From: Nemertoderma westbladi
Taxonomy: Eukaryota > Xenacoelomorpha > Nemertodermatida > Nemertodermatidae
Assembly (NCBI GenBank): GCA_032718475.1
Contig: JAUCBJ010001241.1
Coordinates: 1 to 64,000, forward strand
DNA: 64,000 bases
Direction of reading: 5' to 3'
Notes under the pieces: model-generated
What the model was told of the DNA's origin: nothing
What the model saw: the letters and a program-made list of their open reading frames with translations, nothing else
Databases searched by the model: none
Translations under genes and position numbers: made by a program
In this document: positions 10,479 to 21,305 of the stretch, in pieces
Numbering within the stretch: the first letter of the stretch is position 1
Layout of the letters: every line of letters starts with the position of its first letter

Positions 10479-11597
10479 CTGTTTCTCGAACTTATTAAGA
10501 AGGGCTTATCGCCCTTGTTTGTAAGGTGCTTACTATGGATATACGTTAACCAATCATGTACCGTCAGGTGGAATAACGTTTCGTCTGCTGCTTTTAATGT
10601 TTCGAATGGAGTTAGACAGGGGTCTGTAGCCTCACCTACCTTTTTTTGTATCATTCTGAACTTACTTATTCATAAGTTAAAAGCATCTAACGTTGGGTGT
10701 CACATTGGTATACATTATTTCGGTGCGCTTACATATGCAGACGACATATTGTTATTGTGCCCATCTGTAGTAGGTTTACAGTTCATGGTAAATATTTGTT
10801 TAGAATTCTGTAGTAAGTATAATTTGCGGCTCAGTACGGACTCAAACCCAAAGAAATCGAAATCAAAATGTATTCCATTTAATTTTTCATGGAAACAACC
10901 ATTGTGTAATATCATGGCAAACAATAATGTACTTCCTTGGGTTAAAGAGGCAATGCATCTGGGGAATGTTATAAATTTCAAAGGTACAACCGACACCGAC
11001 ATAGACCGCAAACGCGGCGCATTTATCGGGAAATTGGATAATCTAAGAAATGAATTTCGATTCGCAGTACCCAGTTGCATTACTAAAATACAGAAATTAT
11101 ACTGCACAAGTTTTTACGGTAGCCCAATATGGGATTTATCGTCAGATAATTGTAGAAGAGTTCTTACAGCGTGGAATAACAATGTCAGATGGGTTTGGGC
11201 TTTGCCTTATAATAGCCATAGGTTTATTGTGCAACATTTAGTTAATTTTCCTCACCCTTACAGTATGCTTCGTAAACGGTTTATTAAATTTAAAGACACA
11301 GTGCTGAATAGCGATCGGTTATGTGTAAGATTATTAGCTAATTTAACCATGTTTGATTGTCGGTCAATTTCAGGTAGGAATTTGAGACGAATAGGTAACG
11401 AATGTAATATTTCAGACCTAAATTGTATAACACCAATGTTAGCAGGCCGTTTATCGTACGTTGAAATTCCGGATGAACAGGAATGGCGTCCGTTAATTTG
11501 TAACGAGTTATCATTAGCAATAATTAATGAATTAACGGTTCCCGGTTTCAGCTACGATGAATTAGTATATATGCGCAATTACGTTGCAACGTTCTAA
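10479..11597 (+). CDS. Non-LTR retrotransposon reverse transcriptase, 5'-truncated
   Basis: The frame is open from 10479 after a stop at 10476-10478, so the true start is lost and this is the 3' part of an ORF2. It contains the reverse transcriptase block NGVRQGSVASPTFF (about residue 45) and the catalytic box LTYADDILLL (about residue 85). About 270 residues of thumb and C-terminal region follow, ending at a TAA. The fingers and the endonuclease are missing. The style suggests a Jockey/CR1/L2-type element; the clade is inference. The frame is intact over about 370 codons, unlike every other element in the window, so the insertion is relatively recent. A retrotransposition-competent protein cannot be made from it. 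Confidence 0.85.
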   Translation: MFLELIKKGLSPLFVRCLLWIYVNQSCTVRWNNVSSAAFNVSNGVRQGSVASPTFFCIILNLLIHKLKASNVGCHIGIHYFGALTYADDILLLCPSVVGLQFMVNICLEFCSKYNLRLSTDSNPKKSKSKCIPFNFSWKQPLCNIMANNNVLPWVKEAMHLGNVINFKGTTDTDIDRKRGAFIGKLDNLRNEFRFAVPSCITKIQKLYCTSFYGSPIWDLSSDNCRRVLTAWNNNVRWVWALPYNSHRFIVQHLVNFPHPYSMLRKRFIKFKDTVLNSDRLCVRLLANLTMFDCRSISGRNLRRIGNECNISDLNCITPMLAGRLSYVEIPDEQEWRPLICNELSLAIINELTVPGFSYDELVYMRNYVATF

Positions 11598-11806
11598 TAT
11601 TATATTGTCTGTTGACTTGTTCACTAGGTACGTTTAATGCTTATTCTGTACATACATTTATATATCTAGGCCTCTTTTGTGCTCTTAATTTTTGCTTCAT
11701 TTTTTTCCTTCTTTTTTTTCATACATACATACATACATACATATATTAATCTGTCTGTACTATTGTGTTTTAATCAATATGTACGATAATAATAATAATA
11801 ATAAAT
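11598..11806 (+). mobile_element. 3' UTR and (TAA)n tail of the LINE
   Basis: Follows the stop codon of the reverse transcriptase frame. It contains a (CATA)n run near 11721 and ends in GATAATAATAATAATAATAA at 11785-11804, the short microsatellite tail usual for CR1/L2/RTE-like retrotransposons rather than a poly-A tail. Confidence 0.65.
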
Positions 11807-11814
11807 TTTTTTTT

Positions 11815-11837
11815 GGGGGGGGGGGGGGGGGGGGGGG
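11815..11837. repeat. Poly-G tract (23 G)
   Basis: Directly follows the LINE tail and a short T run. Confidence 0.9.
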
Positions 11838-11839
11838 AG

Positions 11840-13080
11840 GAATTCATTCTATCCCCTAGGCTCACAAATGCATAATCCATGGAATACATTAAAAAAATAT
11901 ATAACTGCTATCTATTATATGATAATCTTAGCTATACCGAGCAGATTCAATATCGCAGTATTTGTTTCTTGAAAAGGTGTAATATTGTATTATTGTATAT
12001 CATATCTCATATCCACATTTTCCACGGTTGGAGTAGGGAGTATGCAGAGGTATTTAGTCCGGATTTCCGAAGATCAAATCCCATTTATAATAAGAGTAGC
12101 GATTGGATCCTACTCAAGGAGTTGACTAAAAGATTTGAACCCATCGAACTACTGTGGAGGCCCTGAGTAATGTTGTGGAATTTGATCCGGTTTAGAGTGA
12201 TTCATCATTTGGGGCAGAGATGGGCCTGAAGAGTGACAAGGATTATGTGGAGAGTGATCTATCTCCAGGGTTTGCTGAATAGCTTTTCCGAGCCATGCAA
12301 CAAGAGTCCAAACTTGCTCCCTGTTTGGATATGTTAATATCTGTTGGCATTGAATATGAAAGAAAATCCCAGGATTTCCACCACTTCCCGAATCTGGGAA
12401 GGTCAAGGTCAACACCATCTCCAACTTTGTCAATATCCTTAATATCGATGGTGCAACATTTTGGCAGATCAGCATTCGGTGCAGTTTGAATTGGTTCCAT
12501 ACTGTATGTTGTTGGTGAATTGTAGCAAGAAGATGATCAATACATTTATTACCTACAGTTTGTCACTCGAGGGCAGCAGCCCTGATTTTGGCCAGCAGAC
12601 ACTAAGAGGCGTTGTTTTGAACCGCGAGTTGCTCCTGAAACATAAGTGCATAAGTGTGGAGATGACGAATCCCCTATTCCATAGTTTCAGCATCGCTCTC
12701 AGAGACAGACTGCTGCGGGTCTGTGCGTAATTTCCTGTGAGATCGTCCACGCTACATGATGAACCAGAGACCCGAATACGGATACGAATACACACCACTC
12801 TGTCTGTACCGAACTGAACCGAATTGGATCGAAAACGTGGCAAACTTGATCACCAAACACCGAGGTGAAAAAGATTACTTTCTTCCCATATTATGTTAAA
12901 TTTAATATAATATTATTTAATCTAAATATACATACAATATTACAATGTTCTAGAGTAAATATACATACACGAAGTGGGGCCTTCGCGCAGCACGTGACTT
13001 AAATTTAATTTAAGTACTAATTCGAAAGTATTACTGTATTAGCAAATTTTAAGCAGATTTCGCCTAATCACTTTTTACCT
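11840..13080. other. Unassigned interval
   Basis: Overlapping short frames on both strands at 12149-12840 have no recognisable domain. Base composition at 12000-12850 is less AT-rich than the flanks, so a decayed exon or element is possible, but I cannot name it. Confidence 0.4.
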
Positions 13081-13082
13081 CT

Positions 13083-14190
13083 TTCATTTCTATTCAGACA
13101 TTTCTGACTCTAGCGGTATAGTGAGAACTGAAGATGGATTAGGGTCTCCAGCCCCACAAAGACACAGCCTATGGATGAATAGTACATACGTACATCGGCC
13201 AAGTTTCATCTTGAATAACGGATAACGAAATGAGAGACGGATCTCACTTTCAGAAATTTCGTCGTATAGCGGCAGACCGATTAAATCTCCCCCCCCCCCC
13301 CCCCCACAAAGACGCAGCATGTGGTCCAGAATATATGGCAAGATTCAGCTTAAACTGATTAAAATCAATGAGACGGGAGAATCTATTCACTTTCAGGCAT
13401 AAAGTAGTCCTATAGCGGGTGACTGTTGAACTGATTTTCAACAAAACAAATTTTCAACTTGGCAGCTTTAAATTCGACAAAGTTATAAGTATGTCAATAT
13501 CATAACGACGACAACGATTTCACTTTCAGACATTTGGCCCTCTAGCGGCAGACTGGAGAACTGCAGATGGATTCGCCTCCTTTGAAAGTCACAGCTAATG
13601 GTCTAATACATATCTGCCAAGTTTCAGCTTAAACGGATTAAAAGCAAAGAAATGGGAGGGCATTTAATGTTTAGACATGTGGCCCTCTAGCGGGAGACCA
13701 TTGCACTGATGGTGTCTGAAAGTCTCTCAAAAATCTCAACTTTAGCTCATATTGATACCTACAAATTTTCAACTTGGCAGCTTTAAATCCGACAAAGTTA
13801 TTAGCATGTCAAAATCGTAACGACGACAACGATTTCACTTTCAGACCTTTGGCCCTCTAGCGGCAGACTGGAGAACTGCAGATGGATTCGCCTCCTTTGA
13901 AAGTCACAGCTAATGGTCTAATACATATCTGCCAAGTTTCAGCTTAAACGGATTAAAAGCAAAGAAATGGGAGGGCATTTAATGTTTAGACATGTGGCCC
14001 TCTAGCGGGAGACCATTGCACTGATGGTGTCTGAAAGTCTCTCAAAAATCTCAACTTTTGCTCATATTGATGATACCTACAAATTTTCAACTTGGCAGCT
14101 TTAAATCCGACAAAGTTATTAGCATGTCAAAATCGTAACGACGACGACAACGACGACGACGACGACGACGACAACGACGACGACGACAAC
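13083..14190. repeat. Tandem duplications of a CCTCTAGCGG-containing unit, ending in (GAC)n
   Basis: Two near-identical blocks of about 315 bp start at about 13451 and 13766, and a third partial copy starts at 14084. Each block holds two diverged half-units marked by CCCTCTAGCGGCAGACTGGA and CCCTCTAGCGGGAGACCATT and by GCCAAGTTTCAGCTTAAACG. Older half-units extend back to 13083, one broken by 17 Cs at 13289-13305. The 3' end is a (GAC/GAA-like) run at 14138-14187. No gene. Confidence 0.85.
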
Positions 14191-14262
14191 TATTTGCATA
14201 AATTGACCCACCCCCTAACAGTGTCAATTCGCTAAGGCTCCGCCAACTTCGTGGCTCGCCCC

Positions 14263-14497
14263 ACAATATTGCAATTCTAGAGTTAATATACGGAAATAAT
14301 AACCTGAAGCGAATAAAACTAAATAATCACTGATGCCGTTCCAGAAGCAAATTAACCTGTATAATTACCGAGGCCGCAGGCCGAGGTTATTATATTAGGT
14401 TAATTTGCTGAAGGATAAGGCAGAAGTGATTATTACAGTTTTATTCGCTGAATGTTTTTATTTCCGTATATCAACTTTAGAACATTACAATATACGA
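14263..14497. mobile_element. Foldback element, about 115-bp arms
   Basis: An imperfect inverted repeat centred near 14382 on GAGGCCGCAGGCC. The arms share TATACGGAAATAA, GCGAATAAAAC, AATAATCAC and AGCAAATTAACCT in mirrored order. It is non-autonomous, with no coding capacity. The ends read TTCTAGAGTTAATATACGG-like, close to TTCTAGAGTAAATATA at 12951, suggesting related termini. Confidence 0.8.
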
Positions 14498-14893
14498 TCT
14501 AAAAAAGTAATTATGGAGTTTAAAAATAATCCTAAAAATGGGTTAAAATCCTTTAAAAATATTTACCATATAATGACCATGGGATAATACATTTAATGTT
14601 AATAGCCCCCCGAAAACCCTGCCCACTCTCTGTATACATATTATATATGGACATATCTCTATATCTCATATCAAAGATAACTTTTAGTTTGAAATAAATG
14701 CATTGCAATTTTAACGTATTATTTCAACATTAGTTTTATTTATATTAATTTTAAGAACATTATATATTGAATTGAATTAAAATTTTAACTGAATCTTAGA
14801 AACTTTTTATTTGTATTGGCTCTCATATCAAATAAATATTAATTATTTAATAAAAAATGCCATCTCGAGCGCTTTAAAATACAAGTCTACAAT

Positions 14894-15931
14894 CTATACA
14901 CCATGTCCCAGAATATAGTGTCGTAATTCAGTGACACGCCCCCCCCCCCCCCCCCCCTAATTTTTCTACAAATCGTAATGAGATTGCATGAAATTTGAAA
15001 CAGAGATAGTTTCACCTCCCGACCACTGACTGGGTGAGCCAGAATTTTTATTTTTGCTTTCAATCTTTAGCTACATGCTTTTAAAATAGTGTCTCCAGCG
15101 ATATTTCACCAGTTACACCGCAGTTATTCTTCTACCTTATAGCTGTTTGTTGGTACCAATGAAAAGCTGGCCCTGCAAGGATTCCAAATATGTAACACAA
15201 TTTGAATTTCGTTGAAAAATAGTGAACTGTGATTATTAATACTGACAACATAACCCTGTCATTTTCAACGGCCTTCGGCCTAACATATCCAGTACTAGCT
15301 CAGCAGCCCACGGACGCGACGACGCGTACAATTCGCACACCGCACCGGTCGGGATTCACTACTGCCAACTCTAAGGGGATTCCGTCACATTATTCTATTA
15401 ATAAATAAACCATATTCTGGAACATTTTTTAAATGATGAATAGCTACGTAATAGTATGATTAAAGATGTAATGCATTGTTGCCCAGCTACGTATTTGGAT
15501 AAACAAAGTATTCCAAATTATGATGCATTTATTAAATATAATAAAATAGCCTCGCGCAGGTGCATAACCAAACCATGCAACATTTGAACGCCCATATCTC
15601 AGCTATTTTTCAACAAAATTCAAATTGTGTTACATATTTGAAATCCTTGCAGGGCCAGCTTTCCATTGGTACCAACAAACAGCTATAAGGTAGAAGAATA
15701 ACTGCGGTGTAACTGGTGTAATATCGCTGGAGACACTTTTTTTTAAACGCCTGTAACTAAAGATTGAAAGCAAAAATAAAAATTTTGGCTCACCCAGTCA
15801 GTAGTGGTCGGGAGGTGAAACTATCTCTGTTTCAAATTTCATGCAATCTCATTACGATTTGTAGAAAAATTAGGGGGGGGGGGGTCCGTGTCACTGAATT
15901 ACGACACTATATTCTGGTACATGGTCTATAG
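14894..15931. mobile_element. Foldback MITE with 329-bp arms and poly-C/poly-G inserts (family A, unexpanded copy)
   Basis: The left arm 14894-15222 and right arm 15603-15931 are inverted copies; the spacer is 380 bp. The tips read CTATACACCATGT and, reversed, CTATAGACCATGT, then AGAATATAGTGTCGTAATTC. Each arm has a homopolymer at the same place: 19 Cs at 14939-14957 in the left arm and 12 Gs at 15873-15884 in the right. Further in is the block GTGTCTCC...CACCAG...GCAGTTATTC, which is the monomer of the 57-bp satellite at 34-39 kb. No coding capacity and no obvious target duplication. Confidence 0.9.
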
Positions 15932-16338
15932 GTAGGAGGACCGAAACGCAACCATATTTTTGACAAATTAATTATTTTTGCCCTAGTTCTATCCCTGTAT
16001 ATCTGTAAAAGTGTAAAATGAATAATACAAAAAATAATAAACAATTTATGGAGATTTTATTAGCCATATGTTTTATGTAAATATCGTCCAGTGTCTCTTT
16101 GTGGCCATGATGTAATTTAAGCAATAATTCCAAGCACACATAACGCTGCAGTAATTATAAATTCAGTAATAAGCTGTAGAATACACTGTAGACTCGACAT
16201 CTTGCTGTGGCACTCAGCTGTATATAGAACACATGTTGTTATATATATAATCACACTGTATCTCTATAAAGACGTTATGTGTGCTTGTTAAACATATTGT
16301 ATCGCTCTACTACTATATAAAAAATACAGTACAATATT

Positions 16339-16961
16339 CAGGGGCGGCGCTAGAGCCCTGGAATATCTTAAATTTTATTTAATGTGTTGAAAGAGCATTG
16401 ACGTAGAAATGGTTTGCACATTGCACGTAATTTGTGCAAAATCCATGCACGCACTCAAAAGTTATGGCAAATTTAGTCTCTGCGCGACGTTCTCCAAAAT
16501 GCAATATCCATTATTGGTTTATGTTGTTAAGCGGCTCTCTAGTTACGTAAGAAATATTCGAGAACACTAAATTATTAAAGTTGAGTAAGGCAGCATCAGA
16601 GTTGAAGAGTACCGGTACAGTAATTTGAATTGCAGTAACTATGGAAGCAATATAGTAAAATAATATAGATCAATTTATTTTGTACTAATTTATATCGCTG
16701 TACGTTTTATTAAAGAATTAAAGCAACAAAAAAAAGTACCAATTTAAGAATAAACCTTGTTGATGCTCGGTAAAAAATTTCCTCGAGAATAGTGAAAAAA
16801 AGTTATACTTTTCCCATGTAATAAATAATTATATGAAACAGTAAATATATGTGAGTGGTCATAATTTTTTTTAGGGGAACCATTTTTGATTTTAGGGGCA
16901 CCCAGTCTTTTTCTTTCAGAGGAGGGGGGTGGGTTAGGAGCATATCCTAACGCCGGCACTG
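16339..16961. mobile_element. hAT-like MITE
   Basis: The left end CAGGGGCGGCGCTAG and the reversed right end CAGTGCCGGCGTTAGG are imperfect inverted repeats starting CAG, as in hAT elements. The flanks ACAATATT (16331-16338) and AGCATATT (16962-16969) agree at six of eight positions, fitting a decayed 8-bp target duplication. Internally a run of GGGGCACC and C/T-rich DNA is non-coding. 15932-16338 before it shows nothing I can name. Confidence 0.6.
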
Positions 16962-16969
16962 AGCATATT

Positions 16970-17695
16970 TTTGCCTAAAATTATCATTGTTCACGGAAAC
17001 CATTGTGACTCGAGTGGTGGGACATGTGTTGCCCGGAACTAGCACACTGAGGGACTCTCTTCCATTCCGTCCCCGACTCTCTACTAATTATTAGAGCGGA
17101 AGTGGTCAATAACTAACAAGGCTCCTGTCCTGTGCTCAAACTTTTACTATTTAAGAGTTCATCTACCACTCGTCGTCAACCAATCATTAGGCTAGAATTT
17201 ATGGGTTTAACCCAGCTGTTTTATATGAAATGCATTTAATTGGTTATTGCTTGGCTACCCTTGTAAACATACTGTATACTGCTGTTATTATGTTGCTATA
17301 TGAAGAATGGCCTGACAGTGAGGAATTGAGCCTAGGCCTACCATCAGTTCAACCACAGGTATACATACCGGCTACTGCTTCACGGTTATGCGGTACCTTA
17401 TTGCCTGCTTGCATTGAGGTGTGCTATGCCTACAGCCTAATATTACATTACACAGGTAGGTAGGTAGCTATTCTATAATGATCCAAATTTCACGGCCAGC
17501 GCCAGGCTTTGATATCTTATCTAATTATTGATTTGTTTACATTCTTTCATTCAGTTTGTTTACATTTATTAGAGTATCGACGGTATAGTTTTCTATAAAT
17601 TGTTATTTGGTTTCTTTACCTTTGTACATTATCACACGTGTCTATATTATACAGTAATATTGTAGTCGTTACTGTTTCCTTACGAACTCAGCAAC
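16970..17695 (+). other. Upstream region of the 6PGD gene
   Basis: No second gene is visible. A 77-codon frame at 17230-17463 has no domain. The promoter presumably lies here; I see no clear TATA box at a fixed distance, and the TATAGTTTTCTATAAAT stretch near 17583 is only a candidate. A non-coding 5' exon could also lie here, but no splice sites can be confirmed by eye. Confidence 0.35.
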
Positions 17696-19177
17696 ATGAG
17701 TGAACAGGTAGCCGACATTGCTCTTATAGGGCTGGCTGTAATGGGCCAAAATATAATCCTAAACATGAACGACCATGGGTTCGTAGTCTGCGCCTACAAT
17801 CGCAGCACCGACAAGGTCACAGAGTTTATGAACGACCAAGCCAAGGGGACCCGAGTTGTACCGGCTTACTCCCTGGGCGAGATGGTAAGAAAGCTAAAGA
17901 AACCCCGAAGAGTTATGATGTTAGTGAAAGCCGGGCCTCCAGTCGATATGTTTATAGATAAACTCATCCCGTTGTTGGAAAGAGGAGATATAATCATTGA
18001 CGGAGGTAATACCGATTTTACTGATACGCAACGGCGGTGTAATTCGTTGAGAGAGGTTGGTTTACTGTATGTCGGTAGCGGTGTTAGTGGTGGGGAGGAG
18101 GGTGCGAGATACGGGCCGTCCATAATGCCGGGAGGTCATCCGGAAGCTTGGGCCCACATTAAACCGATATTCCAATCGATCGCCGCTAAGGTTGAGGGTG
18201 GAGTCCCGTGCTGCGATTGGGTGGGACAAGACGGGGCGGGACATTACGTTAAGATGGTTCACAACGGTATTGAGTACGGGGATATGCAGTTAATTGCTGA
18301 AGCGTATCACATCCTAAGGGATGCGGTGGGTCTGAATAGCCAGGAGATTAGCGAAGTTTTTACCGAGTGGAACAAAGGTGAGTTGGATTCATATCTGATA
18401 GAGATAACCGCAAATATTCTGAAGTTTAAAGACAGCGACGGGAAATATTTAGTGGATAAAATCCGGGATAGTGCGGGTCAGAAGGGGACAGGAAAGTGGA
18501 CGGCGATATCCTCGTTGGAGTTGGGAATACCGGTGACGTTGATAGGGGAGTCGGTATTCGCGCGGTGTCTGTCCGCGTTGAAGGATGAGCGAGTGATCGC
18601 GAGTGCACGGCTGAAGGGGCCGGGGGGCCAGTCAGGGGGCGAGGGGAGTCTGGGATTGGTTGGCACCGAACGCACCCAATTCATAGAGAACGTTCGACTG
18701 GCCCTCTACGCCTCCAAGATAATCTCCTACACGCAGGGCTATATGTTGCTAAGGGAGGCCGCCAATAGCAACCAATGGGACCTCAACTATGGAGGTGTTG
18801 CTCTCATGTGGCGAGGCGGCTGTATTATTCGCAGTATCTTCTTGGGACGAATCAAAGAGGCTTTCACAAACAACCCCAATCTCTCGTCATTACTCCTTGA
18901 CGATTTCTTCAAGGACGCGATCCACCGCTGCCAACCGTCTTGGCGTCGTGTCGTCTCTACCGCGTTCACCCATGGGATCCCGATCCCGTGTTTCTCTTCC
19001 GCTTTGTCTTTCTACGACGGATATCGCAGCGCTCGTCTTCCCGCCAACCTGATCCAGGCGCAGCGGGATTACTTCGGGGCCCATACGTACGAGTTGGATG
19101 CCCAACCGGGCCGCTTCCATCACACCAACTGGACGGGAACCGGGGGAACCACTGCATCATCAACCTACAACGCGTAG
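17696..19177 (+). CDS. PGD: 6-phosphogluconate dehydrogenase, decarboxylating
   Basis: Encodes 493 residues, close to the usual animal length of about 480-485. It oxidatively decarboxylates 6-phosphogluconate to ribulose 5-phosphate with NADP+, giving NADPH in the cytosolic oxidative pentose phosphate pathway. The N-terminal Rossmann fold has GLAVMG at residues 12-17 and NRS at 35-37 for the NADP phosphate. GGNTD (103-107), SGVSGGEEGARYGPSIMPGG (128-147) and KMVHNGIEYGDMQ (186-198, with catalytic Lys186 and Glu193) line the active site. DSAGQKGTGKWT (258-269) is the family signature. The C-terminal tail HTNWTG to the final YNA is complete. The start is the first ATG, in GCAACATGA, followed directly by the conserved N-terminus. 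The whole protein is one uninterrupted exon, unusual for this gene in animals: either an intron-poor lineage or a full-length retrocopy. No stops, shifts or lost residues argue for a working gene. Confidence 0.97.
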   Translation: MSEQVADIALIGLAVMGQNIILNMNDHGFVVCAYNRSTDKVTEFMNDQAKGTRVVPAYSLGEMVRKLKKPRRVMMLVKAGPPVDMFIDKLIPLLERGDIIIDGGNTDFTDTQRRCNSLREVGLLYVGSGVSGGEEGARYGPSIMPGGHPEAWAHIKPIFQSIAAKVEGGVPCCDWVGQDGAGHYVKMVHNGIEYGDMQLIAEAYHILRDAVGLNSQEISEVFTEWNKGELDSYLIEITANILKFKDSDGKYLVDKIRDSAGQKGTGKWTAISSLELGIPVTLIGESVFARCLSALKDERVIASARLKGPGGQSGGEGSLGLVGTERTQFIENVRLALYASKIISYTQGYMLLREAANSNQWDLNYGGVALMWRGGCIIRSIFLGRIKEAFTNNPNLSSLLLDDFFKDAIHRCQPSWRRVVSTAFTHGIPIPCFSSALSFYDGYRSARLPANLIQAQRDYFGAHTYELDAQPGRFHHTNWTGTGGTTASSTYNA

Positions 19178-19238
19178 ACAATGTAATTAGCTGGAAATTA
19201 GCTCGATGTTTAGCTGTAGAAACTAATAATAGTTGCCG

Positions 19239-19268
19239 TTCAGGTTCTGCGGAAAATTAGAACCTGAA
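19239..19268 (+). other. Hairpin in the 6PGD 3' UTR
   Basis: TTCAGGTTCT and AGAACCTGAA form a perfect 10-bp stem with a 10-nt loop, 62 bp after the stop codon. It might be an RNA structural element or chance. No canonical AATAAA was seen close downstream. Confidence 0.5.
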
Positions 19269-19379
19269 ACATTTCACTTTTTGGTTTGATCATAAAAATA
19301 GTTATTATAGTTTAAATTATTGGGTTTTGTTCCTTACTATCTGATAAGTGTTATAGCAAACCATTTTTAAATAATGCAT

Positions 19380-19452
19380 AATAATAATTATTAATAATTA
19401 TATAATAATAATAATTATTATTATTATTATAATAATAATAATTTTAATAATA
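19380..19452. repeat. AT-rich (ATA/ATT)n self-complementary microsatellite
   Basis: Runs of ATAATAATA are followed by TTATTATTA and again ATAATAATA, so the tract folds on itself. Confidence 0.8.
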
Positions 19453-19604
19453 TGCAGATGTTTGTTTATTAGAATATTAAATTTATTAATTATTCTAGCA
19501 CTTTCTATGATTTCAGCATTAAGCATTCGGTTTAAACATTTCATTTAATAGAAATGATAATTGTAATCTTGTCGAATATTGTGATAAAATACCACACGCC
19601 TTAA

Positions 19605-20305
19605 TACGTCATCCCTCACTAACGTAGTAACAATAAACTTATAGAACAAGTCATCCCTCACTAACTTAGTAACAATAAACTTATAGAACACGTCATCCCT
19701 CACTAATGTAGTAACAATAAACTTATAGAACACGTCATCTCTCACTAACGTAGTAACAATAAACTTATAGAATACGTCATCGCTCACTAACGTAGTAACA
19801 ATAAACTTATAGAACACGTCATCCCTCACTAACTTAGTAACAATAAACTTATAGAACACGTCATCGCTCACTAACGTAGTAACAATAAACTTATAGAACA
19901 CGTCATCCCTCACTAACGTAGTAACAATAAACTTATAGAACACGTCATCGCTCACTAACGTAGTAACAATATAAACTTATAGAACACGTCATCCCTCACT
20001 AACGTAGTAACAATAAACTTATAGAACACGTCATCCCTCACTAACGTAGTAACAATAAACTTATAGAACACGTCATCGCTCACTAACGTAGTAACAATAA
20101 ACTTATAGAACACGTCATCCCTCACTAACGTAGTAACAATAAACTTATAGAACACGTCATCCCTCACTAACGTAGTAACAATAAACTTATAGAACACGTC
20201 ATCCCTCACTAACGTAGTAACAATATAAACTTATAGAACACGTCATCCCTCACTAACTTAGTAACAATAAACTTATAGAACACGTCATCCCTCACTAACG
20301 TAGTA
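19605..20305. repeat. 42-bp satellite, left block
   Basis: About 17 copies of a 42-bp unit containing CGTCATCCCTCACTAACGTA and AACAATAAACTTATAGAACA. The variants AACTTAG for AACGTAG and CATCGCTC for CATCCCTC recur in several units. Because 42 is a multiple of three, one minus-strand frame stays open as a 14-residue repeat. That openness follows from the period and is not evidence for a protein. One unit has a two-base insertion near 19972 that breaks the frame. Confidence 0.95.
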
Positions 20306-21305
20306 CCGTAATTCGGGGTGACTTGATACAGTTTTTGCCTTTAACTGTGAATATCCTCTGAAGTTTTTATCCTACACAGATGGAATAAAAATACAATTTT
20401 ATAGTCGGGATGAGTACTACACCACTAGACTAAAGCACTATTTCAGGTGCTTAGTCTAGTGGTGTTTTTTTCGTAAAAACCAGCTGTATCAAGTCACCCC
20501 ACATAACGGGGTGACTTGATACACAAGCAAATTTTCCGCAATAATACCACTCTGTGAATGAGTTTGGATCATGTTGTAGGCTGTGGGGGTGACTTGATAC
20601 ATCTTGGAAATTTAAAAAAAAGAACGAAGTCCCCACCTAACGGGGATATAAAATTATGGCTGAAATTAAAAATAACTCCATTTTTTATGGCAAAATATTT
20701 CATATTTAACAAGTTAAATTGCACTTTAAAAACGAAAAAGACCTTCATTGTATAGTGTCATCCTGACACCAGTAAGTAAGACAAAACATTTTAGAAAAAA
20801 CTGCAAACTAAATCAATGAATTTAAGCACAAATTTTGCAAAATCAACGTTTAAGTCACAGGTATCAGAACATTTTCGCCTACATTATACCATATATATGT
20901 ATCAAGTCACCCCATTTTGAGACACACTTTCAAAAAACGGGCACTCCACCCCCAATTCATATGAAAATTTGTAAATTTTTTTAGGATCATAACATTCAAA
21001 CTCATCTATTAGCATCTGTAAAAATAATTTTTGAACAACATTAACCCAAAGTGTCAAAAATTCGACCTATATTTTGACTTTGAAAAAAAGTGAATTTTTG
21101 AACAATACATTCTTGGCTCTAGAGATCACAAATGCGAAGCAATGACAAAATTTATTTTACTATTTGATAGACAATTTATTCTGACATCTTCTAATATTTC
21201 AATTTTTATCATAACATCACGCAATCACCCACAATCCGTTAAAGAAAAAAAGTATAACTTGCTGTATCAAGTCACCTCAATGTATCAAGTCACCCCGAAT
21301 TACGG
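20306..21305. mobile_element. 1000-bp inverted-repeat element inserted in the 42-bp satellite
   Basis: The left end CCGTAATTCGGGGTGACTTG and the exact inverse at the right end bound it; the inverted repeat is about 25 bp. TA lies at 20304-20305 and 21306-21307, and the satellite resumes in register, so the target site was one TA. The core motif GGGGTGACTTGATACA recurs internally in both orientations (near 20500, 20512, 20586, 20902 and 21263). A hairpin with arms ACCACTAGACTAAAGCAC-like spans about 20420-20466. No long open frame exists, so it is non-autonomous, of Tc1/mariner-like target preference. Confidence 0.9.
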
